Below, piece by piece: positions 51,597 through 60,421 of a DNA stretch of 64,000 nt. The stretch lies in assembly GCA_022562055.1 (NCBI GenBank), contig JADFQA010000014.1:1-64000 (forward strand), read 5' to 3'. The translations under genes and the position numbers were made by a program. The stretch is from Acidobacteriota bacterium. Its GTDB lineage: Bacteria > Actinomycetota > Acidimicrobiia > Spongiisociales > UBA5794. Position 1 is the first letter of the stretch, and each line of letters begins with the position of its first letter. The notes beneath the pieces were generated by a model, which searched no databases, had not been told where the DNA came from, and worked only from the letters and a program-made list of their open reading frames with translations.

Positions 51597-51632
51597 GGAG
51601 GGGAGTGTTGATGCAAACACTCCCCTCCGTTT
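51597..51632 (+). terminator. Hairpin terminator after jag
   Basis: A 13-bp perfect stem, GGAGGGGAGTGTT at 51597-51609 with AACACTCCCCTCC at 51616-51628, six-base loop, followed by GTTT. It closes the rpmH-jag operon and lies just before parS. Confidence 0.8.
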
Positions 51633-51642
51633 ATGGAAACAC

Positions 51643-51658
51643 TGTTTCACGTGAAACA
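51643..51658. promoter_or_regulatory. parS: parS centromere site
   Basis: TGTTTCACGTGAAACA is the exact 16-bp palindromic ParB-binding consensus. It sits 15 bases upstream of rsmG and about 1.4 kb from parB, close to oriC, where ParB would load and spread for origin segregation. Confidence 0.97.
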
Positions 51659-51672
51659 TCTACACTGACCTT

Positions 51673-52308
51673 ATGAACCCGACAGATCGTCAGCGTTTCA
51701 GCCGGTTGATCGCTAACGACATCAGCAAAATTGAATGCGAACGTCTCACGCGATACGCCGATTGGCTGTGTGACGAAGCTGCTGCGGCAGGAGCGATAGG
51801 GCCGAACGAAGCTGATCGAATCTGGGATCGTCACCTCCTCGACTCCACTGCGTTTCTCCCACTGCTGGAATCGGTTGAAGGAACCGCCGTCGTTGACATC
51901 GGGAGCGGAGCAGGTCTTCCAGGAATCGTAGTTGCCATACTAAAGCCGCAAACAGAGGTATTTCTTGTGGACCGTTCAGCGAATCGCTCACAGCTGCAGC
52001 ACAGGGTGATACAAATCCTAGGCTTAGACAACTGTTCGCCAATACTCGCCGACGTGTACGCGGATTCGATTCCCGATGGCATACGGGTGTTCCGTGCGTC
52101 GCTGGCACCACTACGGGCACTCGAGTTGCACATCAATCGACCGACTCCGCTAGCAAGCATCGTTGCGCTGTCGCGCGCAGGGGAAGGCACGGTCTCGGAT
52201 GCCATGGCAATCAACGCAGCTCGCGCTGACATCAAACTATCGACTAGAAGGATTGGGAGCGAGATCCTTGACTCTCCGGGATGGTTCCTTATCATGCGGT
52301 CGAAGTAA
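51673..52308 (+). CDS. rsmG: 16S rRNA (guanine-527-N7) methyltransferase RsmG
   Basis: 211 residues. The SAM-binding motif is AVVDIGSGAGLPGIVVAILK, preceded by WDRHLLDSTAFLPLL and followed by FLVDRSANRSQLQHRV. It methylates G527 of 16S rRNA. In the conserved jag-rsmG-parA-parB order. Start ATG 51673, right after parS. Confidence 0.93.
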   Translation: MNPTDRQRFSRLIANDISKIECERLTRYADWLCDEAAAAGAIGPNEADRIWDRHLLDSTAFLPLLESVEGTAVVDIGSGAGLPGIVVAILKPQTEVFLVDRSANRSQLQHRVIQILGLDNCSPILADVYADSIPDGIRVFRASLAPLRALELHINRPTPLASIVALSRAGEGTVSDAMAINAARADIKLSTRRIGSEILDSPGWFLIMRSK

Positions 52309-52331
52309 TCCGTCCAAAAGTCCGGGAATTC

Positions 52332-53120
52332 ATGGCTAAAGCACGTGCATCTGCGACAGTCGTTGCGATTGCGAACCAAAAAGGTGGTGTCGGCAAATCG
52401 ACCACCGCGATCAATCTTAGCGCAGGCCTGGCGTTTCAGGGCGAACGCGTGCTCCTCGTCGACCTTGACCCGCAGGGGAACAGTTCGTCTGGTGTCGGGA
52501 TTGACCGGGGGGCTATCGAGCTCAGCACGTACGAGGTCATCATCGACGGAGTGGCCATCGAAGACGCAATCGAGCCGACGAGCGTCAACGGGTTCCACAT
52601 CATGCCGGCAACGATCGGACTAGCTGGGGCGGAAATCGAACTCGTAGCACTGATGAACCGCGAGCGTCGGTTGGCGACACCACTCAAAAAGATCTCCCGC
52701 GACTACGATTTCGTGCTTATCGATTGCCCACCTTCCTTGGGTTTGCTCACCATCAACGGACTCACCGCAGCCTCTGAAGTCCTGATACCGATCCAATGCG
52801 AGTATTACGCGCTCGAAGGCGTTTCTCAGTTGGTGAGCAACATTCAGTTGGTTCGCCAGAACATTAACCCTCAACTTAAAGTTGAAGGTGTGGTGTTGAC
52901 CATGTTCGATGGCCGCACCACGTTGTCGGCCGATGTTGTTGCGCAGGTTCGTCAACACTTCGAAGACACTACATATCGAACCATCATTCCAAGAACCGTA
53001 CGGCTAAGCGAAGCCCCCTCATATGGAGAGCCGATTGAGGCGCTTGACCCGATGTCGCGCGGTGCTATGGCTTACAGAGAACTCGCCAAAGAATTTAGGA
53101 GGCGTCATGGCCGGTCGTAA
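52332..53120 (+). CDS. parA: Chromosome partitioning ATPase ParA (Soj)
   Basis: 262 residues from ATG 52332; an upstream ATG at 52281 lies in rsmG. Deviant Walker A IANQKGGVGKSTTAINLS, switch I LLVDLDPQGNSSSG, and YDFVLIDCPPSLGLLTINGL. ParA binds DNA non-specifically with ATP and pulls ParB-parS complexes. parB follows with a 14-base overlap. Confidence 0.96.
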   Translation: MAKARASATVVAIANQKGGVGKSTTAINLSAGLAFQGERVLLVDLDPQGNSSSGVGIDRGAIELSTYEVIIDGVAIEDAIEPTSVNGFHIMPATIGLAGAEIELVALMNRERRLATPLKKISRDYDFVLIDCPPSLGLLTINGLTAASEVLIPIQCEYYALEGVSQLVSNIQLVRQNINPQLKVEGVVLTMFDGRTTLSADVVAQVRQHFEDTTYRTIIPRTVRLSEAPSYGEPIEALDPMSRGAMAYRELAKEFRRRHGRS

Positions 53121-53967
53121 AAGTGGACTCGGGAGAGGCCTTGACGCTCTGCTGCCAGCGGACCGTCCCGGCAGGGGGTTTGCGAATCTTTCGATCGACG
53201 ACATCGTACCGAACCCACAGCAACCCCGCGTTCAATTTGCTGAGGATTCGATTGCGTCCTTGGCGGAGTCGATTTCTCGCGTCGGAGTTCTTCAGCCGAT
53301 CGTGGTTCGTCCACCGAACGAAGACGGCGCTTACGTGTTGGTCGCCGGAGAACGGCGCTTGCGGGCTTCGCGAGCTGCGGGGCTGACCGAAATCCCCGCG
53401 GTGATCCGAGATTCTGCTGACGGTCGGACAAACCTCACTGAGGCGCTTATCGAGAATATTCAACGTGAGGATCTCTCGTCGCTTGAGGAGGCGGCCGCTT
53501 TTCGCGAGCTTTCTGACGTGTACGACCTAACGCATGATGACATTGCGCAGAGGGTGGGGAGGTCCCGGAGCGCAGTGTCGAACACGCTTCGCCTACTGCT
53601 GCTTCCCGCTGATATACAGGCGCTGGTGGAATCGAGGGAGCTATCCGCGGGCCATGCGCGTGCGCTGTTGGGTCTTGAGGACGAGGTCTACGCGATTCAT
53701 ATCGCCGAACGCGCAGCTGCTGAGGGGTGGTCGGTCCGCCAGGTAGAGGAGGCCGTCCGGGTGCGGAGTGGGACCCCTGAAACCGACATGAGCAAGTCTC
53801 TTGCGACCCGACCGATGCGCCCTGCTGCGATAATCGAGCTCGAGCAACAGCTTGCCGAGCGTCTCGATACAAAGGTGAAGATCGACTACAACGGATCGGA
53901 GGGCAAGGTGGTGCTCCGCTTCTCTTCTCTTTCTGACCTTGAGCGAATCTATCGTCAACTAGTCTGA
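53107..53967 (+). CDS. parB: Chromosome partitioning protein ParB
   Basis: 286 residues from ATG 53107, four bases after AGGAGG. An N-terminal ParA-contact region (GLGRGLDALLP), the CTP-binding/ParB motifs (PNPQQPR, GVLQPIVVRP, LVAGERRLRASRAAGLTEIP, ENIQREDLSSLEEAAAF) and the HTH (THDDIAQRVGRSRSAVSNTL). A C-terminal dimerisation domain ends the protein. It recognises the parS at 51643. Confidence 0.96.
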   Translation: MAGRKSGLGRGLDALLPADRPGRGFANLSIDDIVPNPQQPRVQFAEDSIASLAESISRVGVLQPIVVRPPNEDGAYVLVAGERRLRASRAAGLTEIPAVIRDSADGRTNLTEALIENIQREDLSSLEEAAAFRELSDVYDLTHDDIAQRVGRSRSAVSNTLRLLLLPADIQALVESRELSAGHARALLGLEDEVYAIHIAERAAAEGWSVRQVEEAVRVRSGTPETDMSKSLATRPMRPAAIIELEQQLAERLDTKVKIDYNGSEGKVVLRFSSLSDLERIYRQLV

Positions 53968-54027
53968 TTCTGTCGGCATCAGGCGCGTTGGAATATATTA
54001 GGATATGCAGTCTCGGACAGGTGCGAT

Positions 54028-55002
54028 TCAGCCAGGTTGACTGTCACGTATCGAGGCGAGCGTCGATTGCAGTGCTCGTGACACTTCTTTGCCGGACAGG
54101 ACTGCGTCGATAGCCATGGACACGACGATCGACGTGGCACGCGTGTCTTTTAGCAGTGGGATTGTGCGACCGCTTGGCGCGAGATCCAGGCGTGCGGCGA
54201 GTCCTTGCGCGATTTTCCGCCCCGAAGCGCTTTGCGAGTGTGCCGACGCGAAGTAAAACACACCGGTATCGCCCCCGACGGGTATGGCGAACGAGACGAT
54301 GAAGTCCACCCCCAAGCTATTTGCGCGCTGGGCTCTAACCTCTTCGGTCGGTGCGGTGTCGATCCCACGAGAAAACACGATACCAACACCCATTTTCTGG
54401 AAGTCATTGGCGAAGTCTGTCGCCGTTGCCCAGGTAGCCTGCGCTTCGGCTTCTGTGCGACAGAACGGGTCGACGTAAACACGTGACCCCGCAATTGCGG
54501 TGGATATCGACGACAACCACCGATTCTCACGGACCCGCTCGCGTCCATGCTTTCTGGTTGCCATACGCATCAGGGAGAGATCGTCCACAACGGCCGGGCC
54601 CGCAATGCCGTCTTCAACCATTGCACGGTTGTGCTGGAAGTCGAGAACCGCACCCAGAGTGTCCGGCCCAAAGATGCCGTCGACAATTCCTGCGTCGAAG
54701 CCGAGTGCATTGAGTCTTCGTTGAAGGTCGGCGATGTCGTCGCCGCGCGTCATCGGGGAGCGCAAATACAGCAACCGGTCTCCGAGCTGATATCCCGCTT
54801 CGACCAAGGAGTTCCAGGTCACCGGTCCTACGTAACCATCGCTGGGAAGACCGCGGACACTTTGAAATGCGCGCACCGCCTCAAGAGTTCCATTTCCGAA
54901 CACACCGGTCCTGTCGCCGGAGATGTCGTGTCCAAGCGCGCAAAGCCGGTCCTGGATGTCCCGGACCGGCTCGCCTTGATCTCCGTGGTGATAGAGCCTC
55001 AC
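54028..55002 (-). CDS. cwlM: CwlM-like protein: two peptidoglycan-binding domains and a degenerate amidase_3 domain
   Basis: 324 residues, GTG start 55002. Two PG_binding_1 repeats (LCALGHDISGDRTGVFGNGT and LNALGFDAGIVDGIFGPDT) precede an N-acetylmuramoyl-L-alanine amidase fold. The zinc ligands are lost: DPGHGG is replaced by DPFCRTE, the SxHxN strand reads SFAIPVG, and the catalytic Glu region reads SIVVSMAI. It should therefore be non-catalytic, like the regulatory role shown for mycobacterial CwlM, which activates MurA when phosphorylated by PknB. No signal peptide, so it is cytosolic. Position after trxA matches the mycobacterial locus. Confidence 0.85.
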   Translation of the reverse strand: MRLYHHGDQGEPVRDIQDRLCALGHDISGDRTGVFGNGTLEAVRAFQSVRGLPSDGYVGPVTWNSLVEAGYQLGDRLLYLRSPMTRGDDIADLQRRLNALGFDAGIVDGIFGPDTLGAVLDFQHNRAMVEDGIAGPAVVDDLSLMRMATRKHGRERVRENRWLSSISTAIAGSRVYVDPFCRTEAEAQATWATATDFANDFQKMGVGIVFSRGIDTAPTEEVRAQRANSLGVDFIVSFAIPVGGDTGVFYFASAHSQSASGRKIAQGLAARLDLAPSGRTIPLLKDTRATSIVVSMAIDAVLSGKEVSRALQSTLASIRDSQPG

Positions 55003-55028
55003 AGCTGTATCGTCTCACATCGGAGGAC

Positions 55029-55355
55029 TCAGTTGATGTACTCCGCGATCTCCGCTTCGAGTTGCGCCTTGGAGCGCGCACCGGTGAGTCGCTTCAACGT
55101 TTCGCCGTTCTTGAACAACATGAGCGTCGGGATACTCATCACCTGGTAGTTCATCGAGATAGAAGGGTGCTCGTCGATGTTGAGTTTTGCGACATTCAAC
55201 TTGCCGACGTTCTCGTCCGCGATCTCTTCGAGCGGACCGTTCATGATCTTGCACGGACCACACCATTCCGCCCAAAAGTCAACGAGCACCGGGGTGTCGG
55301 ACCCGATGATCTCATCAAAGTTCTCGGCTGTTGCTGTAAGAGTGTTCTGACCCAC
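55029..55355 (-). CDS. trxA: Thioredoxin
   Basis: 108 residues from GTG 55355 with AAGGAG upstream. Active site WAEWCGPCKIM (Cys32, Cys35) and the cis-proline loop SIPTLMLFKNGE. It receives electrons from TrxB, encoded 71 bases upstream, and is the expected electron donor for a CcdA/DsbD-type membrane conduit. Confidence 0.97.
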   Translation of the reverse strand: MGQNTLTATAENFDEIIGSDTPVLVDFWAEWCGPCKIMNGPLEEIADENVGKLNVAKLNIDEHPSISMNYQVMSIPTLMLFKNGETLKRLTGARSKAQLEAEIAEYIN

Positions 55356-55426
55356 GCCAGTCTCCTTGTTTTCTGTGGCCTTGCATCGCGGAGAAACCCC
55401 GCCACAGCGACCGATATTCCGTTCGT

Positions 55427-56356
55427 CTACTCTGCCTGAGCCAACGACTCGCTTTCAATCCACCGTTCGGCGTCCAACGCAGCTTGGCATCCCATCCCGG
55501 CCGCGGTAACCGCTTGGCGGTACACGGTGTCTGCCACGTCTCCTCCTGCGAAGACTCCCTCCACCGAGGTGTGCGTACCGTTTACGAGCACGTAACCTGC
55601 ATCATCGAGATCGATTTGACCCTTGAAAATGTCGGTGTTTGGTATGTGGCCAATGGCTACGAAAACAAAGCTGACTTTGAGTTCGCTGGTCTCGCCGGTC
55701 TGAGTGTCTTCGATTAATGCACCGCTGACCGAGTCATCACCCAGGATCTCGATGACCTTCGAGTTCCACAAGACCTCGATCTTGTCGTGGTTCATGACAC
55801 GTTGAGCCATGATCTTTGATGCTCGGAACTCGTCGCGCCGGTGGATTACCGTCACCTTCGAGGCGAACTTGGTGAGAAAAAGTGCTTCTTCCATTGCAGA
55901 GTCGCCTCCACCCACGACCGCGATTTCCAGACCGCGTGTGAAAAAGCCGTCACATGTGGCGCAGGACGACATGCCGTACCCGCGAAATCTGTCTTCGCCT
56001 TCAACACCGAGCCAGCGCGCTGACGCTCCTGTTGAAATCACGATCGCGTCGGCCTCATACTCGTCGGCACCGACAGACACCTTGAATGGACGCTCAGAGA
56101 AATCCACCGCAGTCACGTCCGATGACAGGATGCGTGTTCCAAACCGTTCAGCCTGCTTTCTGAACTGTTCCATCAGTTCGGGTCCCATGATGCCGTCGGG
56201 AAAACCTGGGTAGTTTTCGACGTCTGTTGTGATCGTCAATTGTCCGCCGGGTTCCATGCCTTCAATCATGAGCGGCTCCATGCCGCCCCGCGCAGCATAA
56301 ATAGCGGCGGTCAGTCCAGCAGGTCCGGATCCGATTATTAGGAGGTTCTCAGCCAT
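55427..56356 (-). CDS. trxB: Thioredoxin-disulfide reductase
   Basis: 309 residues from ATG 56356 ([20 protein letters not shown]). FAD-binding GSGPAGL, redox disulphide CATC (Cys132, Cys135), NADPH-binding [16 protein letters not shown] and the terminal FAD motif [17 protein letters not shown]. It transfers electrons from NADPH to thioredoxin. It overlaps the small membrane gene upstream by eight bases. Confidence 0.96.
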   Translation of the reverse strand: MAENLLIIGSGPAGLTAAIYAARGGMEPLMIEGMEPGGQLTITTDVENYPGFPDGIMGPELMEQFRKQAERFGTRILSSDVTAVDFSERPFKVSVGADEYEADAIVISTGASARWLGVEGEDRFRGYGMSSCATCDGFFTRGLEIAVVGGGDSAMEEALFLTKFASKVTVIHRRDEFRASKIMAQRVMNHDKIEVLWNSKVIEILGDDSVSGALIEDTQTGETSELKVSFVFVAIGHIPNTDIFKGQIDLDDAGYVLVNGTHTSVEGVFAGGDVADTVYRQAVTAAGMGCQAALDAERWIESESLAQAE

Positions 56357-56648
56357 GGGGAGTGTCCTCTCGAGATTCTTTTGGTATTCGCTTACGCCAT
56401 GCAAACACGCCGATGAGTGTAAATAATCCACCCATTCCTGCAAACGCAACCTCGGTGTCAACGGCGGTGTCGAGAACCCTGAATATGCCGATAACCGACA
56501 TTACGAAGGCGACCACTCCGAGCACGCCGATCACAATGCCAACTGCCGTCCACCGCACGACATTCGCAACGCGGTCGACTGTCATGGCCCGTACTCGCAG
56601 GGCGAACGCCTCGAGAGCGTCGGCGATTTTTGCTGGGAAGTCGTTCAT
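56349..56648 (-). CDS. Small two-helix membrane protein before trxB
   Basis: 99 residues with an amphipathic N-terminus ([19 protein letters not shown]) and two hydrophobic helices (about 31-53 and 66-82), ending in a polar tail. Coupled to trxB by overlap. No recognised family; proteins of this size are often found in the sigM-trx operon of actinobacteria, where the role is unknown. Confidence 0.65.
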   Translation of the reverse strand: MNDFPAKIADALEAFALRVRAMTVDRVANVVRWTAVGIVIGVLGVVAFVMSVIGIFRVLDTAVDTEVAFAGMGGLFTLIGVFAWRKRIPKESREDTPHG

Positions 56649-56685
56649 AGTGCTTCAGCGTAGTGGCTCTTATAGAGGTTGCAGC

Positions 56686-57498
56686 CTATGGGGCCCGATC
56701 AATCTCGACGCAGTTGGCGGCGATGAGCTTGACAACTTCGACGAGTAAACCGTTCGGATCGAATTTTTCGCCAAAAATCACGTCACCGCTGAATGTCGAT
56801 GTGGTTGACACATAGGACTGAAACCCCATCTCCGAAAGATCGTCGAGGCAGCTCTGAGCTGCGCGTTTGATACCGACTTCCGCCGGAAGATCACCGAATT
56901 CCACCTCGTCGGGTTCTCGCAAAGTAGAACCAATTAACCGACCTGTCGCAGACAGATACTCAGCCGCCGTAACGTCACCGAGGGCAAAACCACCGTCTAG
57001 TTCCTCCGCAAAAGCACTTGTGGCCGGCGCAAATGTCGTCGTCGATGCCGCCGCGGTGGTAGTGGCACTGAGATCCTGTGCGGAGCCTGCACTGGGGGTA
57101 GCTTCTTCACCGAGGCTTGCGCCGCCGGATTCTGCAACTACTGCTGACGTAAGATCAGCGGAGTCCGAGCCGCGGGACAACCTTGGCAATACGCTGACGG
57201 CCCCTACGAGCACCAATATCACAGCCGCGGCAGCAAACATCCACGACCCTCTCGACTTGGTTGGTGTTCGGGAGGTCGACGCGATCTCTTTGTGAATCGC
57301 CGAGCGAATTTTTGCAGACTCGAACTCTGTGAGAGTCGGACTATCGAGTTCGCTGAGGAACGCGATTGCCTCTTCCTGGAGCCGCAACTCCTCGGCGAGT
57401 TCTGGATCAGCCGCGATTTCGGCGCGGAGGCGCGCTTCTTCCTCCGAGCTGAGGGTTCCTGCTGCGAGGGCGTAGATGCTGTCGTTATACGATGTCAT
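56686..57498 (-). CDS. Membrane anti-sigma factor (no zinc motif)
   Basis: 270 residues. The cytosolic N-terminus (YALAAGTLSSEEEARLRAEI, DPELAEELRLQEEAIAFL) matches the helical anti-sigma domain of the RskA type but lacks the HxxxCxxC zinc motif. One membrane helix (about 86-107) and a Ser/Thr/Ala-rich extracytoplasmic region follow, then a small domain with two cysteines. It overlaps the sigma gene by four bases and should sequester it. Equivalent to RsmA beside SigM in mycobacteria. Confidence 0.8.
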   Translation of the reverse strand: MTSYNDSIYALAAGTLSSEEEARLRAEIAADPELAEELRLQEEAIAFLSELDSPTLTEFESAKIRSAIHKEIASTSRTPTKSRGSWMFAAAAVILVLVGAVSVLPRLSRGSDSADLTSAVVAESGGASLGEEATPSAGSAQDLSATTTAAASTTTFAPATSAFAEELDGGFALGDVTAAEYLSATGRLIGSTLREPDEVEFGDLPAEVGIKRAAQSCLDDLSEMGFQSYVSTTSTFSGDVIFGEKFDPNGLLVEVVKLIAANCVEIDRAP

Positions 57499-58109
57499 GG
57501 TGTCTCATCTATTTGATGTCGCGACCTAGGTGCAAAGTTCCCAAGTTGTGCCGCAAGTTTGCGACGACCGCGGTAAACGCGCGACTTCACCGTCCCGATC
57601 GGCACCTCAAGTACCTCCGCCGCCCGTTCGAGGTCAAACCCGTGGAGGTCGACCAACACAACCGCAGTCCTGAACTCGTCGGGGAGCGAGGCCAGTGCTT
57701 CCTCGATTGCCGGCTGAATGTCTACCGAGTCAAAATCGTCCTGGGCGCGAAGATCCACCGGGTCGTGAGACTCGGGGAGCGGGTCAGTACGGTGGCGTTT
57801 TTGGCGTCGAAGGTAGTCGTAACACGTGTTGACGGTGACACGGTAGAGCCACGTCGAGAACGCAGCGGTTGCGTCGTATCGGTCTGCCTTGCGGAACACG
57901 GTGATGAAGGTCTCCTGTACGGCGTCCAGAGCGGCCTGACGGTTTCCGAGCGTTCGCATGCAAATAGCGAAAACTCGCTGCTCGTGTGCGTCCATGAGGG
58001 TGTTGAACGCCCGCTTGTCCCCGTTGATAAAGCGGTCGATCAGTTCGATATCGAGGTTCGCTCGGTCAGTCACGTTGGCAAGTCTTGCTCCTTTTGGTGC
58101 TGTTGTCAC
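57495..58109 (-). CDS. sigM: ECF sigma factor (SigM-like)
   Basis: 204 residues from GTG 58109, whose GTGA overlaps the pseudokinase stop; a GTG 36 bases further in, behind an AAGGAG, is an alternative. Region 2 includes FNTLMDAHEQRVFAICM and AALDAVQETFITVFRKADRY, FSTWLYRVTVNTCYDYLRR; region 4 is ALASLPDEFRTAVVLVDLHG then FDLERAAEVLEVPIGTVKSR. Neighbouring anti-sigma, trxB and trxA match the sigM locus, linked to thiol/envelope stress. Confidence 0.88.
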   Translation of the reverse strand: MTTAPKGARLANVTDRANLDIELIDRFINGDKRAFNTLMDAHEQRVFAICMRTLGNRQAALDAVQETFITVFRKADRYDATAAFSTWLYRVTVNTCYDYLRRQKRHRTDPLPESHDPVDLRAQDDFDSVDIQPAIEEALASLPDEFRTAVVLVDLHGFDLERAAEVLEVPIGTVKSRVYRGRRKLAAQLGNFAPRSRHQIDETP

Positions 58110-59401
58110 GATCCGAAGCGAATCTCGCGGATGACAGCGACATATTCGCCGGTCGCGTCCTCGGGAAGATCGGTGAGCCACAACAACCAGTGGCCCTCGG
58201 GCCGATCCGGGAGTTGGATGGTGGTGGTGCCGGTCGAGATCACGGCAGACGAAATATGTTCCCACGTCTCGATGGGCGCATCGGGATCCTTGGACCACGA
58301 GAGGGTGAACGCAGTGCCGGACGTTGCAATGACCTCGAGGGTCCGAGCATCAGCGACAGGGGTCAATACGACGCCGACACCAGCCTTTATCAGTGGGAGC
58401 GGATCGAAGTACCGCTCCGTTGTCCAGCTTGTTTCAATGTCGCCGTCGGCCAGAAGTGGTAACAAGTCGTCGTGCTCGCTGCCGTCTCCGAAAGGGTCGG
58501 CGACTTCCACAGTAAACCCGACGAGGCCAGTCGGAGGGGTAGTCGTTGTTGCCTTGGGTGGCGTGGTAGTAGTAGTTACAACCGGCTGGATTTTTGGAGT
58601 TGCCGGGAACAGAAATGCGGAGTTTGGGTCGGCGTCTATGGACAGCCCGACAACTGAGATAACCCCGGCAAAAACAACCAGCACTGCCGCGGGGATCAGC
58701 CATGCCCACGACCAACCGCGGGCCGTTACCCGAGGGGGTTCATAACGAATCTCCCGCAGCGAACTCGCCAACTCCGCCGCCGACAGCCTCCCATCCTCAG
58801 CGGCGGCGAGGGCCGCGTCTACTTCTGGTGAGATACCCTCGGCGACGTGCGAAGCCGCGATCATAGGCTCTGTCGTGCCGGTAATGGCTGCGCGAAGGGT
58901 TCGTGCAAGTGCTGCGGTGTCAGCCTCGGGACCGCTTCCGATGGAGGTTCTTCCCGCAGCGCCAAGTTTGGCTGGGTGGGCGGCCGAGAAATAGACCGCG
59001 GATGGGTCGATGGCGCCGTGCACGACTCCCACAGCGTGCAACGAAGCGAGGGCTTCAGCCAATCCTGCCGCATTTGGCAAGAACTCCGCCACCGGGATTG
59101 TTTCGCCGGCTCGGATCCGATCCTGAATAGACACCCCCCCGTTCCACTCGACTACCGCGTAGGCGGTCTTGTCGTCGACATGAAGGGTGTACACCGCAGA
59201 GAGATGGTTGTGCGACACCGCTGCGGTAGCTTGCACGTTCTGCTGAAACAGTCTCCGGCGAACGCTGCTCGCGCCTGGGTTGAGCACCCGAACGAGCACA
59301 GACCGATCGAGCAGCGTGTCGGTTGCCAGCCACTCATCGATGTCTCCGTCACGGCCGAGCCTGATGTGCACCGTGAAACGCTCTGGAACTGGAGGGGCCA
59401 C
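58106..59401 (-). CDS. Transmembrane pseudokinase with extracellular discoidin-like domain (C-terminal MviN module, stand-alone)
   Basis: 431 residues, GTG 59401. The N-terminal part resembles a Ser/Thr kinase (RLGRDGDIDEWLATDTLLDR, SLHAVGVVHGAIDPSAVYFS) but HRD is replaced by HGA and DFG by GAA, so it should be inactive. A membrane helix (about 230-255), a Thr/Pro-rich linker and an extracellular galactose-binding-like domain (DGDIETSWTTERYFDP, GHWLLWLTDLPED) follow. In Mycobacterium this pair of domains is fused to the MurJ flippase as MviN and binds FhaA when phosphorylated. Here it stands alone, with no MurJ part upstream, and is coupled to the sigma gene. Confidence 0.75.
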   Translation of the reverse strand: MAPPVPERFTVHIRLGRDGDIDEWLATDTLLDRSVLVRVLNPGASSVRRRLFQQNVQATAAVSHNHLSAVYTLHVDDKTAYAVVEWNGGVSIQDRIRAGETIPVAEFLPNAAGLAEALASLHAVGVVHGAIDPSAVYFSAAHPAKLGAAGRTSIGSGPEADTAALARTLRAAITGTTEPMIAASHVAEGISPEVDAALAAAEDGRLSAAELASSLREIRYEPPRVTARGWSWAWLIPAAVLVVFAGVISVVGLSIDADPNSAFLFPATPKIQPVVTTTTTPPKATTTTPPTGLVGFTVEVADPFGDGSEHDDLLPLLADGDIETSWTTERYFDPLPLIKAGVGVVLTPVADARTLEVIATSGTAFTLSWSKDPDAPIETWEHISSAVISTGTTTIQLPDRPEGHWLLWLTDLPEDATGEYVAVIREIRFGS

Positions 59402-59514
59402 AACACCTCGTGAGATCGCGAAGGCAAGACTACCGTGTGAAACGAACTGCCCGGCATCTCACCGACACCTCGGCGCGCCAGATTTGGCGCTGTTAACGAC
59501 GCTGGTCGACGTGG

Positions 59515-60252
59515 CTACTCGCCGAAACGCATCAGCGCGAGGCGTTCGGGAAGCAGCTCGTAACCCTCGGACTCGTAGAGCGAGATGGCTGGAGTGTTGT
59601 TGAACTGGGTGTTCAGGAGAATCGCTTGAGACCCGTGCAAACGAGCCTTGCGAGCAGCGACACGGACCAAAGAACGCCCCATCCCGTGGCCCTGCCATGA
59701 AGGATGAACGGCGACCCGTTGTAGATACGAGATAGCGTTGCCGTATCCCACGATTGCAAACCCGATAGTGCTGCCGTTGGAGTCACGAATCAGGAAAACA
59801 GTCGAGCGGTTCGTCGCCTGTATCGCCTCGGTGATGCCATGAATGTCGAAACGCCAGAACGGGTCGAAAGCGAGCTGGTCGATCTCGAGGAGTTCTTCGA
59901 TTGATTCTGTGGTCCGCTCTACGACAAGATGATCAGGGCTGGGGACGTGATGATCAAGGTCGAGGCGAAGGAGGGCCAGCTCGATGTGTTCGTCGAAGCC
60001 CGAGTCCATCCACGGCTTTCTTCCACCGATCGGCAGCGGAGGCGATATGACGCTTGAGGCTCCGAGTTCCATCAGCCGGACCGCACATGCATTGATGAAC
60101 AACGACCCACCGCGAACGAGGCGCAACGAAGCATCTTCGATGTGGTCATTCCATGGGCGGGCGGTAGCGCGTGCCCAGCCGCGTCGCAGTACCGTCGGCC
60201 CGGGCCACTCCCCCTTGTGAGTCAATGCAAATGGCGTCTCGGCGAGTGCCAT
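59515..60252 (-). CDS. GNAT-family N-acetyltransferase
   Basis: 245 residues from ATG 60252 (TTG 60282 is an alternative). The C-terminal half is a GNAT fold with the acetyl-CoA loop RVAVHPSWQGHGMGRSLVRV and the final NNTPAISLYESEGYELLPER. The N-terminal half looks like a degenerate second acetyltransferase domain. The substrate is unknown. The 113-base spacer to the pseudokinase (59402-59514) contains a weak GCGCCA/TGGCGC hairpin. Confidence 0.82.
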   Translation of the reverse strand: MALAETPFALTHKGEWPGPTVLRRGWARATARPWNDHIEDASLRLVRGGSLFINACAVRLMELGASSVISPPLPIGGRKPWMDSGFDEHIELALLRLDLDHHVPSPDHLVVERTTESIEELLEIDQLAFDPFWRFDIHGITEAIQATNRSTVFLIRDSNGSTIGFAIVGYGNAISYLQRVAVHPSWQGHGMGRSLVRVAARKARLHGSQAILLNTQFNNTPAISLYESEGYELLPERLALMRFGE

Positions 60253-60398
60253 GTCGGTATCGCTTTCCAGGAAAGGAGCCAAGGCTACAACGTTCCCATC
60301 GGTTCGAAGTCACGATCGGTAATGTGCACCAGTTCCTTGACTGATTGCGGTAGCCAGTGTGCTGGCGTGACGATGCCACTCTTTTCGACACACACCGA

Positions 60399-60418
60399 TA
60401 TAGAGAATATTCTCTATA
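60399..60418. promoter_or_regulatory. 20-bp perfect palindrome, TetR operator
   Basis: TATAGAGAAT at 60399-60408 and ATTCTCTATA at 60409-60418 form an uninterrupted perfect palindrome that ends three bases before the TetR start codon. It therefore overlaps the promoter or transcription start and should mediate autorepression. Confidence 0.8.
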
Positions 60419-60421
60419 AAT

